DNA of 64,000 bases from CAWBVG01 sp963792175 (GTDB lineage: Bacteria > Acidobacteriota > Vicinamibacteria > Vicinamibacterales > CAVVIG01): contig CAWBVG010000014.1 in assembly GCA_963792175.1 (NCBI GenBank), forward strand, positions 84,259-148,258, in the 5' to 3' direction. The stretch's first letter is position 1, and every line of letters begins with the position of its first letter. Under the pieces are notes generated by a model, which was not told where the DNA came from, did no database searches, and saw nothing but the letters and a program-made list of their open reading frames with translations. Shown here one piece after another: positions 1 to 9,617 of the stretch. A program made the translations under genes and the position numbers.

Positions 1-270
1 CGGCCGCACCTCCGCGATCAGCGCGAGCGTGGCGCGGAGGCTGCCGCCCGCCGCCAGCGCGCGCTCGGTCGCCCGCTGGATGACCGGACCGTCCGCGAGC
101 GGATCGGAGAACGGGACGCCCACCTCGAGGACGTCGGCGCCGGCGCGATCGAGCGCCTTGAGGATCTCGCCGGAGCGCGGCAGATCCGGATCGCCGGCGG
201 TCGTGTAGGTGATGAGGCCGGTTCGTCCCGCCGCGCGCAATCGTGCGAACGTCGCGTCGAGACGGCTCAC
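1..270 (-). CDS. trpA: tryptophan synthase alpha chain, partial
   Basis: Cleaves indole-3-glycerol phosphate to indole and glyceraldehyde-3-phosphate; the indole is channelled to TrpB. Only the N-terminal ~90 residues lie in the window; the gene runs off the left edge. It reads from GTG at 270 (VSRLDATFARLRAAGRTG), chosen because GGGAG lies 9 nt upstream at 280-284. Visible family motifs are TTAGDPD and LEVGVPFSDPLADGP, which contain the catalytic Glu and the Asp of the substrate pocket. It starts 33 nt after the trpB stop, so it is the last visible gene of the trp operon. Identification is firm. Confidence 0.95.
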   Translation of the reverse strand, partial: MSRLDATFARLRAAGRTGLITYTTAGDPDLPRSGEILKALDRAGADVLEVGVPFSDPLADGPVIQRATERALAAGGSLRATLALIAEVRP

Positions 271-303
271 GACGTCGAACTCCCGCGAAGGAGACCGTCG
301 TCG

Positions 304-1509
<1,206 letters not shown>

Positions 1510-2144
1510 TGACCGCCTCGAACAGCGCCCGGAGGCGCCGGTGATCTTTCACGCCGGGCGAGGTTTCGACGCCCGACGAGACATCGATGCCGAACGGCCG
1601 CACACAGGCGATCGCCTCGCCGACGTTTTCCGGCGTCAGCCCGCCGGCCAGCAGCATGCGCCGTTGCGCGGCAATCCCCGCCGCCGCGGACCAGTCGACC
1701 GTCCGCCCCGTGCCTCCCCGCCGTTCCGGGTCGTGCACGTCGACGAGCAGCAGCGTGCGCGACGGCCAGACCGACAGCTGTGGATCGGCGACGGTCACCG
1801 CCTTGATCACCGGCGTGGCGATTCCTGCCGCGTCGGCAACGGTCTCGTCGCCGTGCAGCTGCACCGCGCCGAGGCGTACCAGGGCCGCGACGTGGCTCAC
1901 GTACTCCGCCGGCTGGTTGACGAAGACGCCCACGGCCGTCACGAACGGCGGCAGGGTTGCGGCAATCGCCCGGGCCCGGTACGGATCGATGCAACGCGGA
2001 CTGCCGGGCCAGAACACGAACCCCAGCGCTCCGGCGCCGCACTCGACCGCCGCCGCCGCATCTTCGGCGCGCGTGATGCCGCAGATCTTCACCAGCACGA
2101 ACGACCCCATCGTCGAAACACATTGAGAGAGACCACGGCCGAAC

Positions 2145-3014
2145 TCATCCCGGTTTCACCATCGCAATCTTGGTGTCTTTCGTACCCTTTGTGTCCTTTG
2201 TAACCTTTGTGTCCTCTGTGCCCGCCGCGGTCGAGGCGAGCAGTTGCTTGAGTTGTTCGCCTGGGTCCGCAGCGGTCATCAGCCGCTCCCCGATCAGGAA
2301 CGCGCGATACCCGAGGCTGCGCAGCCGCAACACATCGGCCGCCGTCCGCAGCCCGCTCTCGCTGACGCCGACGACTTCCGCCGGCATCTTCGCGATCAAT
2401 TCCTCTGATGCCTGAACATCGACTTCCAGCGTCCGCAGGTTGCGATTGTTCACGCCGACGATCCGCGCGCCGGCGTCGAGCGCAATCGACAGCTCGGTTG
2501 CGTCGTGGACTTCCACCAGCACATCGAGTCCCATTCGCGTCGCGTGGTCGTGCAGCACTTTCAACTCGACCGGGCGCAGCGCCGCGACGATCAGCAGCAC
2601 CGCGTCGGCGCCGGCGGCCTTCGCTTCGAGCAGCTGGTACTCCGACACCACGAAATCCTTGCGCAGCAACGGGACATCGACGACGGCACGGACCGCCGCC
2701 AGGTGCTCGAGCGAACCATCGAAGAACGTCGGCTCGGTCAGAACCGAGATGGCCGCCGCGCCTGCCTCCGCATAGGCCGTCGCGATCGCCGCCGGATCGT
2801 AGTCAGCGCGCAGGACACCCTTCGATGGCGAACGGCGCTTGCACTCGGCAATGACGTTGATCGTGCCGGTGCCTGACACCGCGACCGCAAAGCGCCCTTG
2901 ACGCGATGTCGCGGCCGCCGCACGTTCGGCGAGGGCGGCCGACGGCGTCTGCGCCTCGCGCACCTCGACACTGCGCCGTGTGCCAGCCACGATCGCCGCC
3001 AGCAGATCGGTCAC
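2145..3014 (-). CDS. trpC: indole-3-glycerol phosphate synthase with repeat-derived C-terminal tail
   Basis: Ring closure of CdRP to indole-3-glycerol phosphate. Start GTG at 3014 overlaps the trpD stop (GTGA), so the first residues are VTDLLAAIVAGTRRSVEVRE. Seen: IAECKRRSPSKGVLR (substrate/catalytic Lys), SVLTEPTFFDGSLEHL, LLRKDFVV (catalytic Lys), VGVNNRNLRTLEVD and GVSESGLRTAADV. After the barrel ends (about residue 262) there is a low-complexity tail of alternating Thr-Lys-Asp/Gly, translated from a short intergenic-type repeat (2150-2220). The tail is unlikely to be catalytic. About 289 residues, roughly 25 longer than typical. Confidence 0.95.
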   Translation of the reverse strand: MTDLLAAIVAGTRRSVEVREAQTPSAALAERAAAATSRQGRFAVAVSGTGTINVIAECKRRSPSKGVLRADYDPAAIATAYAEAGAAAISVLTEPTFFDGSLEHLAAVRAVVDVPLLRKDFVVSEYQLLEAKAAGADAVLLIVAALRPVELKVLHDHATRMGLDVLVEVHDATELSIALDAGARIVGVNNRNLRTLEVDVQASEELIAKMPAEVVGVSESGLRTAADVLRLRSLGYRAFLIGERLMTAADPGEQLKQLLASTAAGTEDTKVTKDTKGTKDTKIAMVKPG

Positions 3015-4042
3015 GCGCCTGCCCCGAATTCTTCGGCGGTCGACAGGGCGACCAGGTCGGCGAGCGTTCGCTTGGCGTCGCCGCGATCGATCGCCCGCGA
3101 CGCTCTCAGAATCCCATCGTCGACAGACGACGCCACGCCGGCGATGAACAGGGCGGCCCCGGCGTTCAACAGCACGACATCGCGCGCCGGCCCGCGCTCG
3201 CCGTCGAGGATGCCCTCGATGATCCGGGCGTTGTGATACGCGTCGCCGCCCTGCAGCGATCCGGGCGCCGCCTTCGGCAGACCGACGTCTGCCGGATGCA
3301 GATAGAACGTGTTGACGGCGCCGTCGCGGCACTCCGAGATCTTCGTGTAACCGGTGGTGGTGAGCTCGTCGATCCCATCGGCGCCGTGAACCACCCAGGC
3401 GCGCGTCGTACCGAGCAGCATCAGCGACCGCGCCAGCAGTTCGGTGAACTCCGGCCGCGGCACGCCGACCAGCTGGCGCGTGGCGCCGGCCGGGTTGGTC
3501 AGCGGACCGAGCAGGTTGAACGCGGTTCGCACGCCAAGCTCGCGGCGCACCGGTCCAGCGTGGCGCATCGACGGATGGAACGTCGGCGCGAAGAAGAACC
3601 CGATACCCGCGTCGGCGAGACAGCGTTCGACGACCGCCGGCGGCGCCGTCACGCGGATGCCGAGCGCTTCGTAGACGTCGGCGCCGCCGGTGCGGCTCGA
3701 CGCCGATCGGTTGCCGTGTTTGGCGACGTGCACGCCGCAGGCCGCGACGACGAGGGCGGCGCAGGAGGAAATGTTGAAGGTGTCCGACCGGTCGCCGCCG
3801 GTGCCGCAGGTATCGAAGAGATCGTCGTACCGCCTCGACACCTGCACCGCGTGCGCGCGCATCGTCCGGGCGAGACCGACGATTTCCGCCGGCCGCTCGC
3901 CCTTCATCGCGAGGCCGATCAGCAGGCCGGCGATGTGCGACGCCGCCGCACGCCCCTCCATCACCTCGGTCATCGCGGCAGCGGCCTCGTCGCTCGTCAG
4001 ATCTTCGTGCCGCGTCAGCTTTTCGATCAGTGCCTGAAACAT
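3011..4042 (-). CDS. trpD: anthranilate phosphoribosyltransferase
   Basis: Transfers phosphoribose from PRPP to anthranilate. 343 residues from ATG at 4042 (MFQALIEKLTRHEDLTSDEA), a start overlapping the trpG stop as TGATG. Key motifs: FDTCGTGGDRSDTFNIS (PRPP/Mg binding), KHGNRSASSRTGGADV, GPLTNPAGATRQLVGV and the DELTTTG segment. An uninterrupted reading continues upstream into trpG only because of the frameshift there, so this is not a natural TrpG-TrpD fusion. Overlaps trpC by 4 nt. Confidence 0.96.
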   Translation of the reverse strand: MFQALIEKLTRHEDLTSDEAAAAMTEVMEGRAAASHIAGLLIGLAMKGERPAEIVGLARTMRAHAVQVSRRYDDLFDTCGTGGDRSDTFNISSCAALVVAACGVHVAKHGNRSASSRTGGADVYEALGIRVTAPPAVVERCLADAGIGFFFAPTFHPSMRHAGPVRRELGVRTAFNLLGPLTNPAGATRQLVGVPRPEFTELLARSLMLLGTTRAWVVHGADGIDELTTTGYTKISECRDGAVNTFYLHPADVGLPKAAPGSLQGGDAYHNARIIEGILDGERGPARDVVLLNAGAALFIAGVASSVDDGILRASRAIDRGDAKRTLADLVALSTAEEFGAGA

Positions 4043-4612
4043 CAGCGGTCTTCCAGGAAGTTGCGGAGAATCCGATGGCCCTCGCCGGTCAGGATCGACT
4101 CGGGATGAAACTGCACGCCGTGAACCGGCCACGAGCGATGCCGCAGGCCCATGATCGTCGCGTCCTCGGCGGTACGCGCTGACACGATCGAGATCCGGCG
4201 GCAGCGAATCGCCGGCGACCACCAGCGAGTGGTAGCGCGAGGCGACGAACGGCCCGGCGATGCCGGTGAACAGGCCGCGGCCGTCGTGCTCGATGGTCGA
4301 CGTCTTCCCGTGCATCGGCACCGCGGCGCGCACGACCGATCCGCCGAAGACGGCGCCGATCGCCTGATGGCCCAGGCAGACGCCGAAAATCGGCGTCGAC
4401 TGTCCCATTTCGCGGATCACCCTCATCGTCACGCCCGCCTGTTCGGGACGTCCCGGCCCTGGCGAGATGACGATCCGGTCGGGCCGCGCCGCCGCCACCT
4501 CCTCGAGCGTGGCGGCATCGTTCCGCACCACCTTCACCTCAGCGCCGAGCTCCCCGAGGTACTGGACCAGGTTGTACGTGAACGAGTCGTAGTTGTCGAT
4601 GACCAGCACCAT
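4042..4612 (-). CDS. trpG: anthranilate synthase glutamine amidotransferase subunit (frameshift in sequence)
   Basis: Class I glutaminase that feeds ammonia to TrpE. The first part from ATG 4612 reads MVLVIDNYDSFTYNLVQYL, then ISPGPGRPEQAG and the nucleophile motif FGVCLGHQAIG. At 4175-4179 the frame is lost; adding one CG there (ACGCG to ACGCGCG on plus) restores SWPVHGVQFHPESILTG, with the catalytic His and Glu, and LRNFLEDR then TGA. The restored protein is 190 residues, the usual TrpG length. ATG abuts the trpE stop directly. I regard the gene as intact in the organism. Confidence 0.9.
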
Positions 4613-6085
4613 CTAGAGCCCTGCCTGAGCCAGTTCCAGCGCGCGCAGCAGCGCCTTCGCCTTGTCGCGCGTTTCCTCGTATTCAGCCGCCGGGTTCGAA
4701 TCCATCACGATCCCGGCACCAGCCTGCACGTAGGCGCGGCCTTTCGACATGATCACCGTGCGAATCGCAATGCAGAAATCGAGGTTGCCGGCAAAATCCA
4801 GGTAGCCGACCGCACCAGCATAGAGACCGCGCCCTGACGGTTCCAGCTGCTTGATGATCTCCATCGCCCGCACCTTCGGCGCGCCGGACACGGTGCCGGC
4901 CGGGAAACACGAGACGAGCGCGTCGAGCCGATCGCGATCGTCCGCGAGTTTCCCTTCGACGATCGACGTCAGGTGCATGACGTGCGAGAAGCGCTCGAGG
5001 CCCATGAACTGCGGGACCCGGACCGACCCGTATTCGCAGACCCGACCGACGTCATTGCGGCCAAGGTCGACCAGCATGACGTGCTCGGCGCGCTCCTTTT
5101 CGTTCCGCTTCAGCTCCTCGGCCATCCGCATGTCTTCTTCGTCGGTGCGTCCGCGCGGCCGGGTGCCGGCGATCGGATGCGTCTCGACGCGGGAGCCTTC
5201 GACGCGCACCAGCATCTCTGGCGACGACCCGACCACGGACACGCCGCCCATGCGGATGAAATACATGTACGGTGACGGGTTCACGTGCCGGAGCGCGCGG
5301 TAGACGGTGAAGGGATCGGCCGCGACCTCCGCCTCGAACCGCTGCGATAGGACGACCTGGTAGATGTCGCCGGCCGCGATGTGCTCCTTCGCGGCGCGGA
5401 CCTGCTCCTCGAAGCGTTCCCGGGTGTGGTTCGACGTGAATTCCAGTCCGCTGGCGGTTTCCCGGCGCGCATGCGAAAGGCTGCGCTCGAGCTCGCGCTC
5501 GAGGAACTCGATTTTCGCCCGCGCGAACTGATACAGCGACTCGAGGTCGTCGTCAGCCGTGATGCGCGCGTTCGCGATGATCAGAATGCGGTGCTGCACG
5601 TGATCGAACGCGAGCACGGTGTCGAACAGCATGAAGCCGGCCTGGTCCGCCCCGTCGACGCCGCCGCCGAGGTCGCCGAGGACCGGCTCGAACCACGACG
5701 CCGCCCCGTAGCCGAGATACCCGACCGCGCCGCCGGTGAAGCGCGGCAGATCCGGCACGAACGGCGACCTGAAATCGGCCATCAGGCCGCGAAGCGTCTC
5801 GATGAACGGCCGATCGCTTTCGCTGCTGGCGCCGCCGCGATCGAGCGTCGTGCGACCGTCCCGCGAACGCAGAATCAGGAACGGATCCTTGCCGAGGAAC
5901 GAATACCGCCCGACGTGCTCGCCGCCCTCGACGCTCTCGAGGAGAAACGCGTAGTCGGCGTGCTCGGCGATCTTCAGGAACGCCGAGACCGGCGTCAGCA
6001 GATCGGCGACGATCTCCTTGCACACCGGCACGAACGTGCCGCGCCGCGCCAGTTCCTTGAACTCGTCAAACGACGTAGTCTTCAT
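4613..6085 (-). CDS. trpE: anthranilate synthase component I
   Basis: Converts chorismate plus ammonia to anthranilate. 490 residues, typical. N-terminal ADC-synthase region includes LLESVEGGEHVGRYSFLG (Trp feedback site region, LLES), then the chorismate-binding half with AGDIYQVVLSQRF, IRMGGVSVVGSSPEMLVR, PIAGTRPRG, ELKRNEKERAEHVMLVDLG, CFPAGTVSGAPKVRAME and VQAGAGIVMDSNPAAE. The LLES motif suggests allosteric inhibition by tryptophan on top of the attenuator. Its start overlaps the end of aroDE by 20 nt. Confidence 0.96.
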   Translation of the reverse strand: MKTTSFDEFKELARRGTFVPVCKEIVADLLTPVSAFLKIAEHADYAFLLESVEGGEHVGRYSFLGKDPFLILRSRDGRTTLDRGGASSESDRPFIETLRGLMADFRSPFVPDLPRFTGGAVGYLGYGAASWFEPVLGDLGGGVDGADQAGFMLFDTVLAFDHVQHRILIIANARITADDDLESLYQFARAKIEFLERELERSLSHARRETASGLEFTSNHTRERFEEQVRAAKEHIAAGDIYQVVLSQRFEAEVAADPFTVYRALRHVNPSPYMYFIRMGGVSVVGSSPEMLVRVEGSRVETHPIAGTRPRGRTDEEDMRMAEELKRNEKERAEHVMLVDLGRNDVGRVCEYGSVRVPQFMGLERFSHVMHLTSIVEGKLADDRDRLDALVSCFPAGTVSGAPKVRAMEIIKQLEPSGRGLYAGAVGYLDFAGNLDFCIAIRTVIMSKGRAYVQAGAGIVMDSNPAAEYEETRDKAKALLRALELAQAGL

Positions 6086-7535
6086 TGCGTGTGAACTCCG
6101 TCAGCCTTCTGTCCGCCGCCTGGCGCATGACGCCGGCGCGAGGCACTGCGCCGGTCCACCAGGTGAACTGCTCGTGCGCCTGCCCCACCAGCATGTCGAG
6201 GCCGCCAATCGTCCGACAGCCGCGTGCCGCCGCCTCGCGCAGCAGCCGCGTGGCTGGCGGGTTGTAGACGAGGTCGTACACCACACCCCCCGTCAACCGC
6301 TCCGCGGGCAGCGGCGTGTCGTCGACGTTGGGGTACATGCCGATCGGCGTGCAGTTGACGAGCAGATCCCAACCGTCCGGCTCGGGCGGCCACGGTCCCG
6401 CACTGCCGCCGACCAGCGCCGCGACTTCCTCCGCCTGCGGGCGCTGCCGCGCGTGGACCCGCACCGCGCAACCGCCGGATGCGAGCGCAACCGCAACCGC
6501 CCGCGCCGCACCCCCGGCGCCCAGAATCGCCGCGCGGCGACCTTCCAGCTCCACCCGATCCCTCAGCGGATGAAGGAAGCCGTTCACGTCCGTGTTGCGC
6601 GCCACCCACCGGCCGTCGACGACGCGGATGGTGTTGATGGCACCGATGCGGCGTGCGATCGCATCGACCTCGTCGACACGCTCGAACAACGAGACCTTGT
6701 GAGGAATCGTCACGCTCGCGCCGCTGATCCCGATCGCTCGGCCAAATGCCAGGAAGTCGTCGGCGTCGACCGCCGGCAGCGGCAGATACACCGCGTCGAT
6801 TCCGGCTGCCGCGAACGCGGCGTTGTGCATCGAGGGTGAGACCGAATGCATCACCGAACCGCCGACGATGCCGTAGATCGCGGTGGTGTCGGAGATCGCG
6901 CGCAGGCGGTACTCGTTGAGCAGGGAAGATGCCGTCACCTGTCCGATGTCGCGCAGCGCGCCGGCGTAGGTCCACGCGGAGCCGAAGCGCCCGGCGAGCA
7001 GGCGCGTCGCCAGGCCGTAGTCGCCCATACCAATCACGATGATTCGGCTGTCGCGCGAAGCCTCGGCGCCGAGCGCCAGCAGCGGCGCGCAGTCGGCCAG
7101 GCACTGCGGCGTGACCGCGACTTTCGCGATGCCGGCGGTCGCGCCGCGCATCGCCCGCAGCTGCTCGGCCAGATCGCGTGTCATGCCGTCGAAGTTGTGG
7201 GATGACAGCACGACACGGCGCCCTCCCCGGCTGACCAGATCGTCGAATCGCGCACGCCATTCGATGTCGACGTACTCCGCGCCGGACTCGAGCGCCTCGC
7301 TCAGAATCCGCCGACGCTCTTCCTCGGATCCGGTGAAGCCGCCCCCTTCCCAGGCGGCACGGCAGGTGATGACCACCGGCCGGGTGCGCCCCTCGAGGGC
7401 GCCGGCAACGCTCGGGTCGCGCACTTTGTCGAGGCGCAGCTCGACGAGGTCGGCGTCGCCGACGGCATCGCGCTGTCGACGCAGGTCCGCCATCGTGGGC
7501 GCCGTCACGGTTACGCACAGCTCGGGTGTCGCCAT
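6066..7535 (-). CDS. aroDE: bifunctional type I 3-dehydroquinate dehydratase / shikimate dehydrogenase
   Basis: Steps 3 and 4 of the shikimate pathway in one 489-residue chain, an arrangement known from plants and some bacteria. Residues ~5-215 are type I dehydroquinase: VELRLDK, VVLSSHNFDG (general-base His) and IAKVAVTPQ (Schiff-base Lys). Residues ~225-480 are shikimate dehydrogenase: GGSVMHSVSPSMHNAAF, SVTIPHK (catalytic Lys), NTDVNGF, GAGGAARAVAVA (NADP fold), NCTPIGMYP and GLDMLVGQAHEQF. I use ATG at 7535 (MATPELCVTV), because the upstream in-frame TTG at 7556 lies inside the terminator hairpin. First gene of the trp operon, behind the attenuator. Confidence 0.95.
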   Translation of the reverse strand: MATPELCVTVTAPTMADLRRQRDAVGDADLVELRLDKVRDPSVAGALEGRTRPVVITCRAAWEGGGFTGSEEERRRILSEALESGAEYVDIEWRARFDDLVSRGGRRVVLSSHNFDGMTRDLAEQLRAMRGATAGIAKVAVTPQCLADCAPLLALGAEASRDSRIIVIGMGDYGLATRLLAGRFGSAWTYAGALRDIGQVTASSLLNEYRLRAISDTTAIYGIVGGSVMHSVSPSMHNAAFAAAGIDAVYLPLPAVDADDFLAFGRAIGISGASVTIPHKVSLFERVDEVDAIARRIGAINTIRVVDGRWVARNTDVNGFLHPLRDRVELEGRRAAILGAGGAARAVAVALASGGCAVRVHARQRPQAEEVAALVGGSAGPWPPEPDGWDLLVNCTPIGMYPNVDDTPLPAERLTGGVVYDLVYNPPATRLLREAAARGCRTIGGLDMLVGQAHEQFTWWTGAVPRAGVMRQAADRRLTEFTRNEDYVV

Positions 7536-7540
7536 AAACG

Positions 7541-7575
7541 AAAAAAGCCTCTTCAACCGTTCGGCTGAAGAGGCT
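7541..7575 (-). terminator. trp operon attenuator: strong intrinsic terminator
   Basis: On the minus strand the arms AGCCTCTTCA (7575-7566) and TGAAGAGGCT (7555-7546) pair perfectly, extended by GCC/GGT to about 13 bp around a GAAC tetraloop, followed by six T (7546-7541). It sits 6 nt before the aroDE ATG and after a Trp-rich leader peptide. The 5' arm GCCTCTTC is also complementary to GAAGAGGC at 7625-7618, giving the competing antiterminator. Confidence 0.93.
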
Positions 7576-7601
7576 CGAGAAATCCGTTCGCGCGGTGGCG
7601 G

Positions 7602-7697
7602 TCAGGCCAAGGCGGATGCCTCTTCGGTCGGGGCCCAATACCACCGCCACGCACTCGTCCCGGCGTGTGACCGAAGAATCCCTGCCTCGCCAACCAT
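7602..7697 (-). CDS. trpL: trp operon leader peptide (31 aa, WRWYW)
   Basis: Too short for ordinary gene calling. From ATG at 7697 it encodes MVGEAGILRSHAGTSA, then W-R-W-Y-W (Trp codons at 7649, 7643 and 7637), then APTEEASALA and TGA at 7604-7602. Three Trp codons within five are far above chance. Known logic: low charged tRNA-Trp stalls the ribosome on these codons, leaving GAAGAGGC (7625-7618) free to pair with the terminator 5' arm; with Trp in excess the ribosome moves on and covers it. GTGGCGGT within the Trp codons (7650-7643) also pairs with ACCGCCAC just after the stop, the likely 1:2 pause hairpin. An in-frame ATG at 7712 is an alternative start. No clear Shine-Dalgarno. Confidence 0.88.
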   Translation of the reverse strand: MVGEAGILRSHAGTSAWRWYWAPTEEASALA

Positions 7698-7707
7698 AGG
7701 AGCCGTC

Positions 7708-7737
7708 ACCATAACAAACCGCACCGTTCCGTGTCAA
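7708..7737 (-). promoter_or_regulatory. probable promoter of the aroDE-trp operon
   Basis: Minus strand: perfect -35 TTGACA at 7737-7732, 18-nt spacer, -10 TATGGT at 7713-7708 (4 of 6 matches). Transcription would start near 7701, only a few bases before the leader peptide ATG at 7697, so the leader may be translated leaderless. The spacer is one base over optimum. This is a motif reading only. Confidence 0.55.
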
Positions 7738-7738
7738 A

Positions 7739-9617
7739 ATGAAGGAGATGTTCCACCGAAAACTACCAGTCCTGCTCGCGTTTGCCGGCATCGGTGCCGC
7801 CGTGCTGTCGCTGGCGTCGCCCGGCCTCCGCGGGGCCACCGTTCAGATGCCGGTTTCCGAGATTCGTCCCGGGATGGTGGGCATCGGACACACGGTGTTC
7901 GACGGCACCCATGTCGAGGAGTTCAAAGCGCACATCCTGGGCGTGCTCGAGAACGTCATCGGCACGCAGCGAAACCTCATCCTGGCCCGGCTGGAGGGCG
8001 GTCCTCTCGCCAACACCGGGGTCATTGCGGGCATGAGCGGCAGCCCGGTGTACATCGACGACCGGCTCGTCGGCGCCGTGTCGTATGCGCTGGGTAGCTT
8101 CTCGAAGGAACCGATTGCCGGCATCACGCCGATCGCCGAGATGACGGACGCGACCACGCTGAACGCGCCGCGGCCCGCCCGGCTCTCGCGTGCACCTCGA
8201 GTATCCGCTCACGCGCGAGAACCTCCAGGCCGCCTTCCGCAAGGCCTTGAACTGGAATCGACCGTTCGCCGATCGACCCGGCGACGCACAGTTCTCCGGC
8301 GTGACCGCCGTCGCCGACGTCGGCGGCCCGCAGCTCGGCACGCTGCTCCGTCCGATCGCGACGCCGCTCGTGATGGCCGGGTTCGAGCCTGAAATCGCCG
8401 ACATGCTCGGCAGCGCGTTCCGCGAACAGGGCTTCATCCCGATGGGCGGAAACGCCGCCGGCTTCCATTCCGGCGAGAAGCCGTTTGAAGGACCGTTGAA
8501 ACCGGGTGACGGCGTCGGCGTCATGCTCGTCAGCGGCGATCTGTCGCTCGGGGCGACCGGCACGGTGACACACATCGACGGCGACCGCGTGTATGCGTTC
8601 GGTCATCCGATGTACAACCTCGGCCCGACCGAGTTTCCGATGACGCGCGCCTACACCTACACCGTGCTGCCGAGCCTGTTCTCGTCGATGAAGCTCTCGA
8701 GCACCGGGGAAATCATCGGCACGGTCCTGCAGGATCGCGCCACGGCGATCGCCGGCACGCTCGGCCCTGGGCCGCGGATGCTGCCGGTGACGCTCGCGCT
8801 CGAATCGAACCGCCGCCCGACGCGCACGTTCAAGTTCGGCGTCGTCAACGATCCGCTGTTCGGACCGCTGATGACCTACGCGACGATCGTCAACACCCTG
8901 ACCTCCTACGAGCGCCAGTTCGAATCGATGACCCTCAGCGTGCGCGGCTCCGCGAAGGTGCGAAAGCACGACGCAATCGGGTTCAACAACCTGTTCTCCG
9001 GCGAGCAGGCCGCGACGGCCGCCGCGGCGTATGTCGTCGCCCCGATCACGTATCTCCTGGGCAACGACTACGAGAAGGTCGACATCGAAGGCGTCGAGAT
9101 CACCATCGGCACGACCGAGGCGCCCCGAACCGCGACGCTCGAGCGGGTCTGGCTCGACGATCCACGTCCGCGCGCCGGACGCGACACGCCGCTGAAAGTC
9201 CTCTACCGGACCTATCGCGGCGAGGAAGTCGTCCGCACGGTGCCGATTGCCATCCCGGCAAACGCGAGCGGCTCGTTGTCGGTGCTGGTGTCCGACGGCA
9301 ACCGCCTGGGACTGTCCGAGCAGCGCGAGGCGCGAGGATCGCAGTCGCGGAGCGTGGACCAGATGATCAAGGCGCTCAACAAAGGGCGCCGCAACAACAC
9401 GCTGTACGTCAAGCTGCTCGGCTCGGATGCCGGCGCGGTCGTCAACGGCGAGCTGTTGTCGTCGCTGCCGCCCTCGGTGCTCGGCATCCTGGAAGGCGAT
9501 CGCAACGGCGGCAACTTCAACCCGCTCCAGAGCGCGACGCTCGGTGAATGGGAAGTCGCCACCGATCACGCCATCTCCGGCTCCCGCACGCTCACGATCA
9601 CCGTGTCGCAGAACTGA
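7739..9617 (+). CDS. secreted SpoIVB-type (S55 family) peptidase (frameshift in sequence)
   Basis: N-terminal signal sequence (MKEMFHRKLPVLLAFAGIG, hydrophobic to about residue 30), then a PDZ-adjacent region and the S55 catalytic signature: ANTGVIAGMSGSPVYIDD (nucleophile Ser in GMSGSP) and VYAFGHPMYNLGPTEFPM (catalytic His). The frame is lost at 8187-8190; adding one CG gives RPARLSRVHLEYPLTREN and a 626-residue protein. SpoIVB itself cleaves regulators in sporulation; non-sporulating relatives have secreted homologues of unknown substrate. The start could be ATG 7739 or 7748. It overlaps the next gene by TGATG, so the two are probably co-translated. Confidence 0.88.

Noticed and set aside
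7536..7556. TTG at 7556 as aroDE start
   Set aside because: Lies in the 3' arm of the attenuator terminator; ATG 7535 gives the normal N-terminus.
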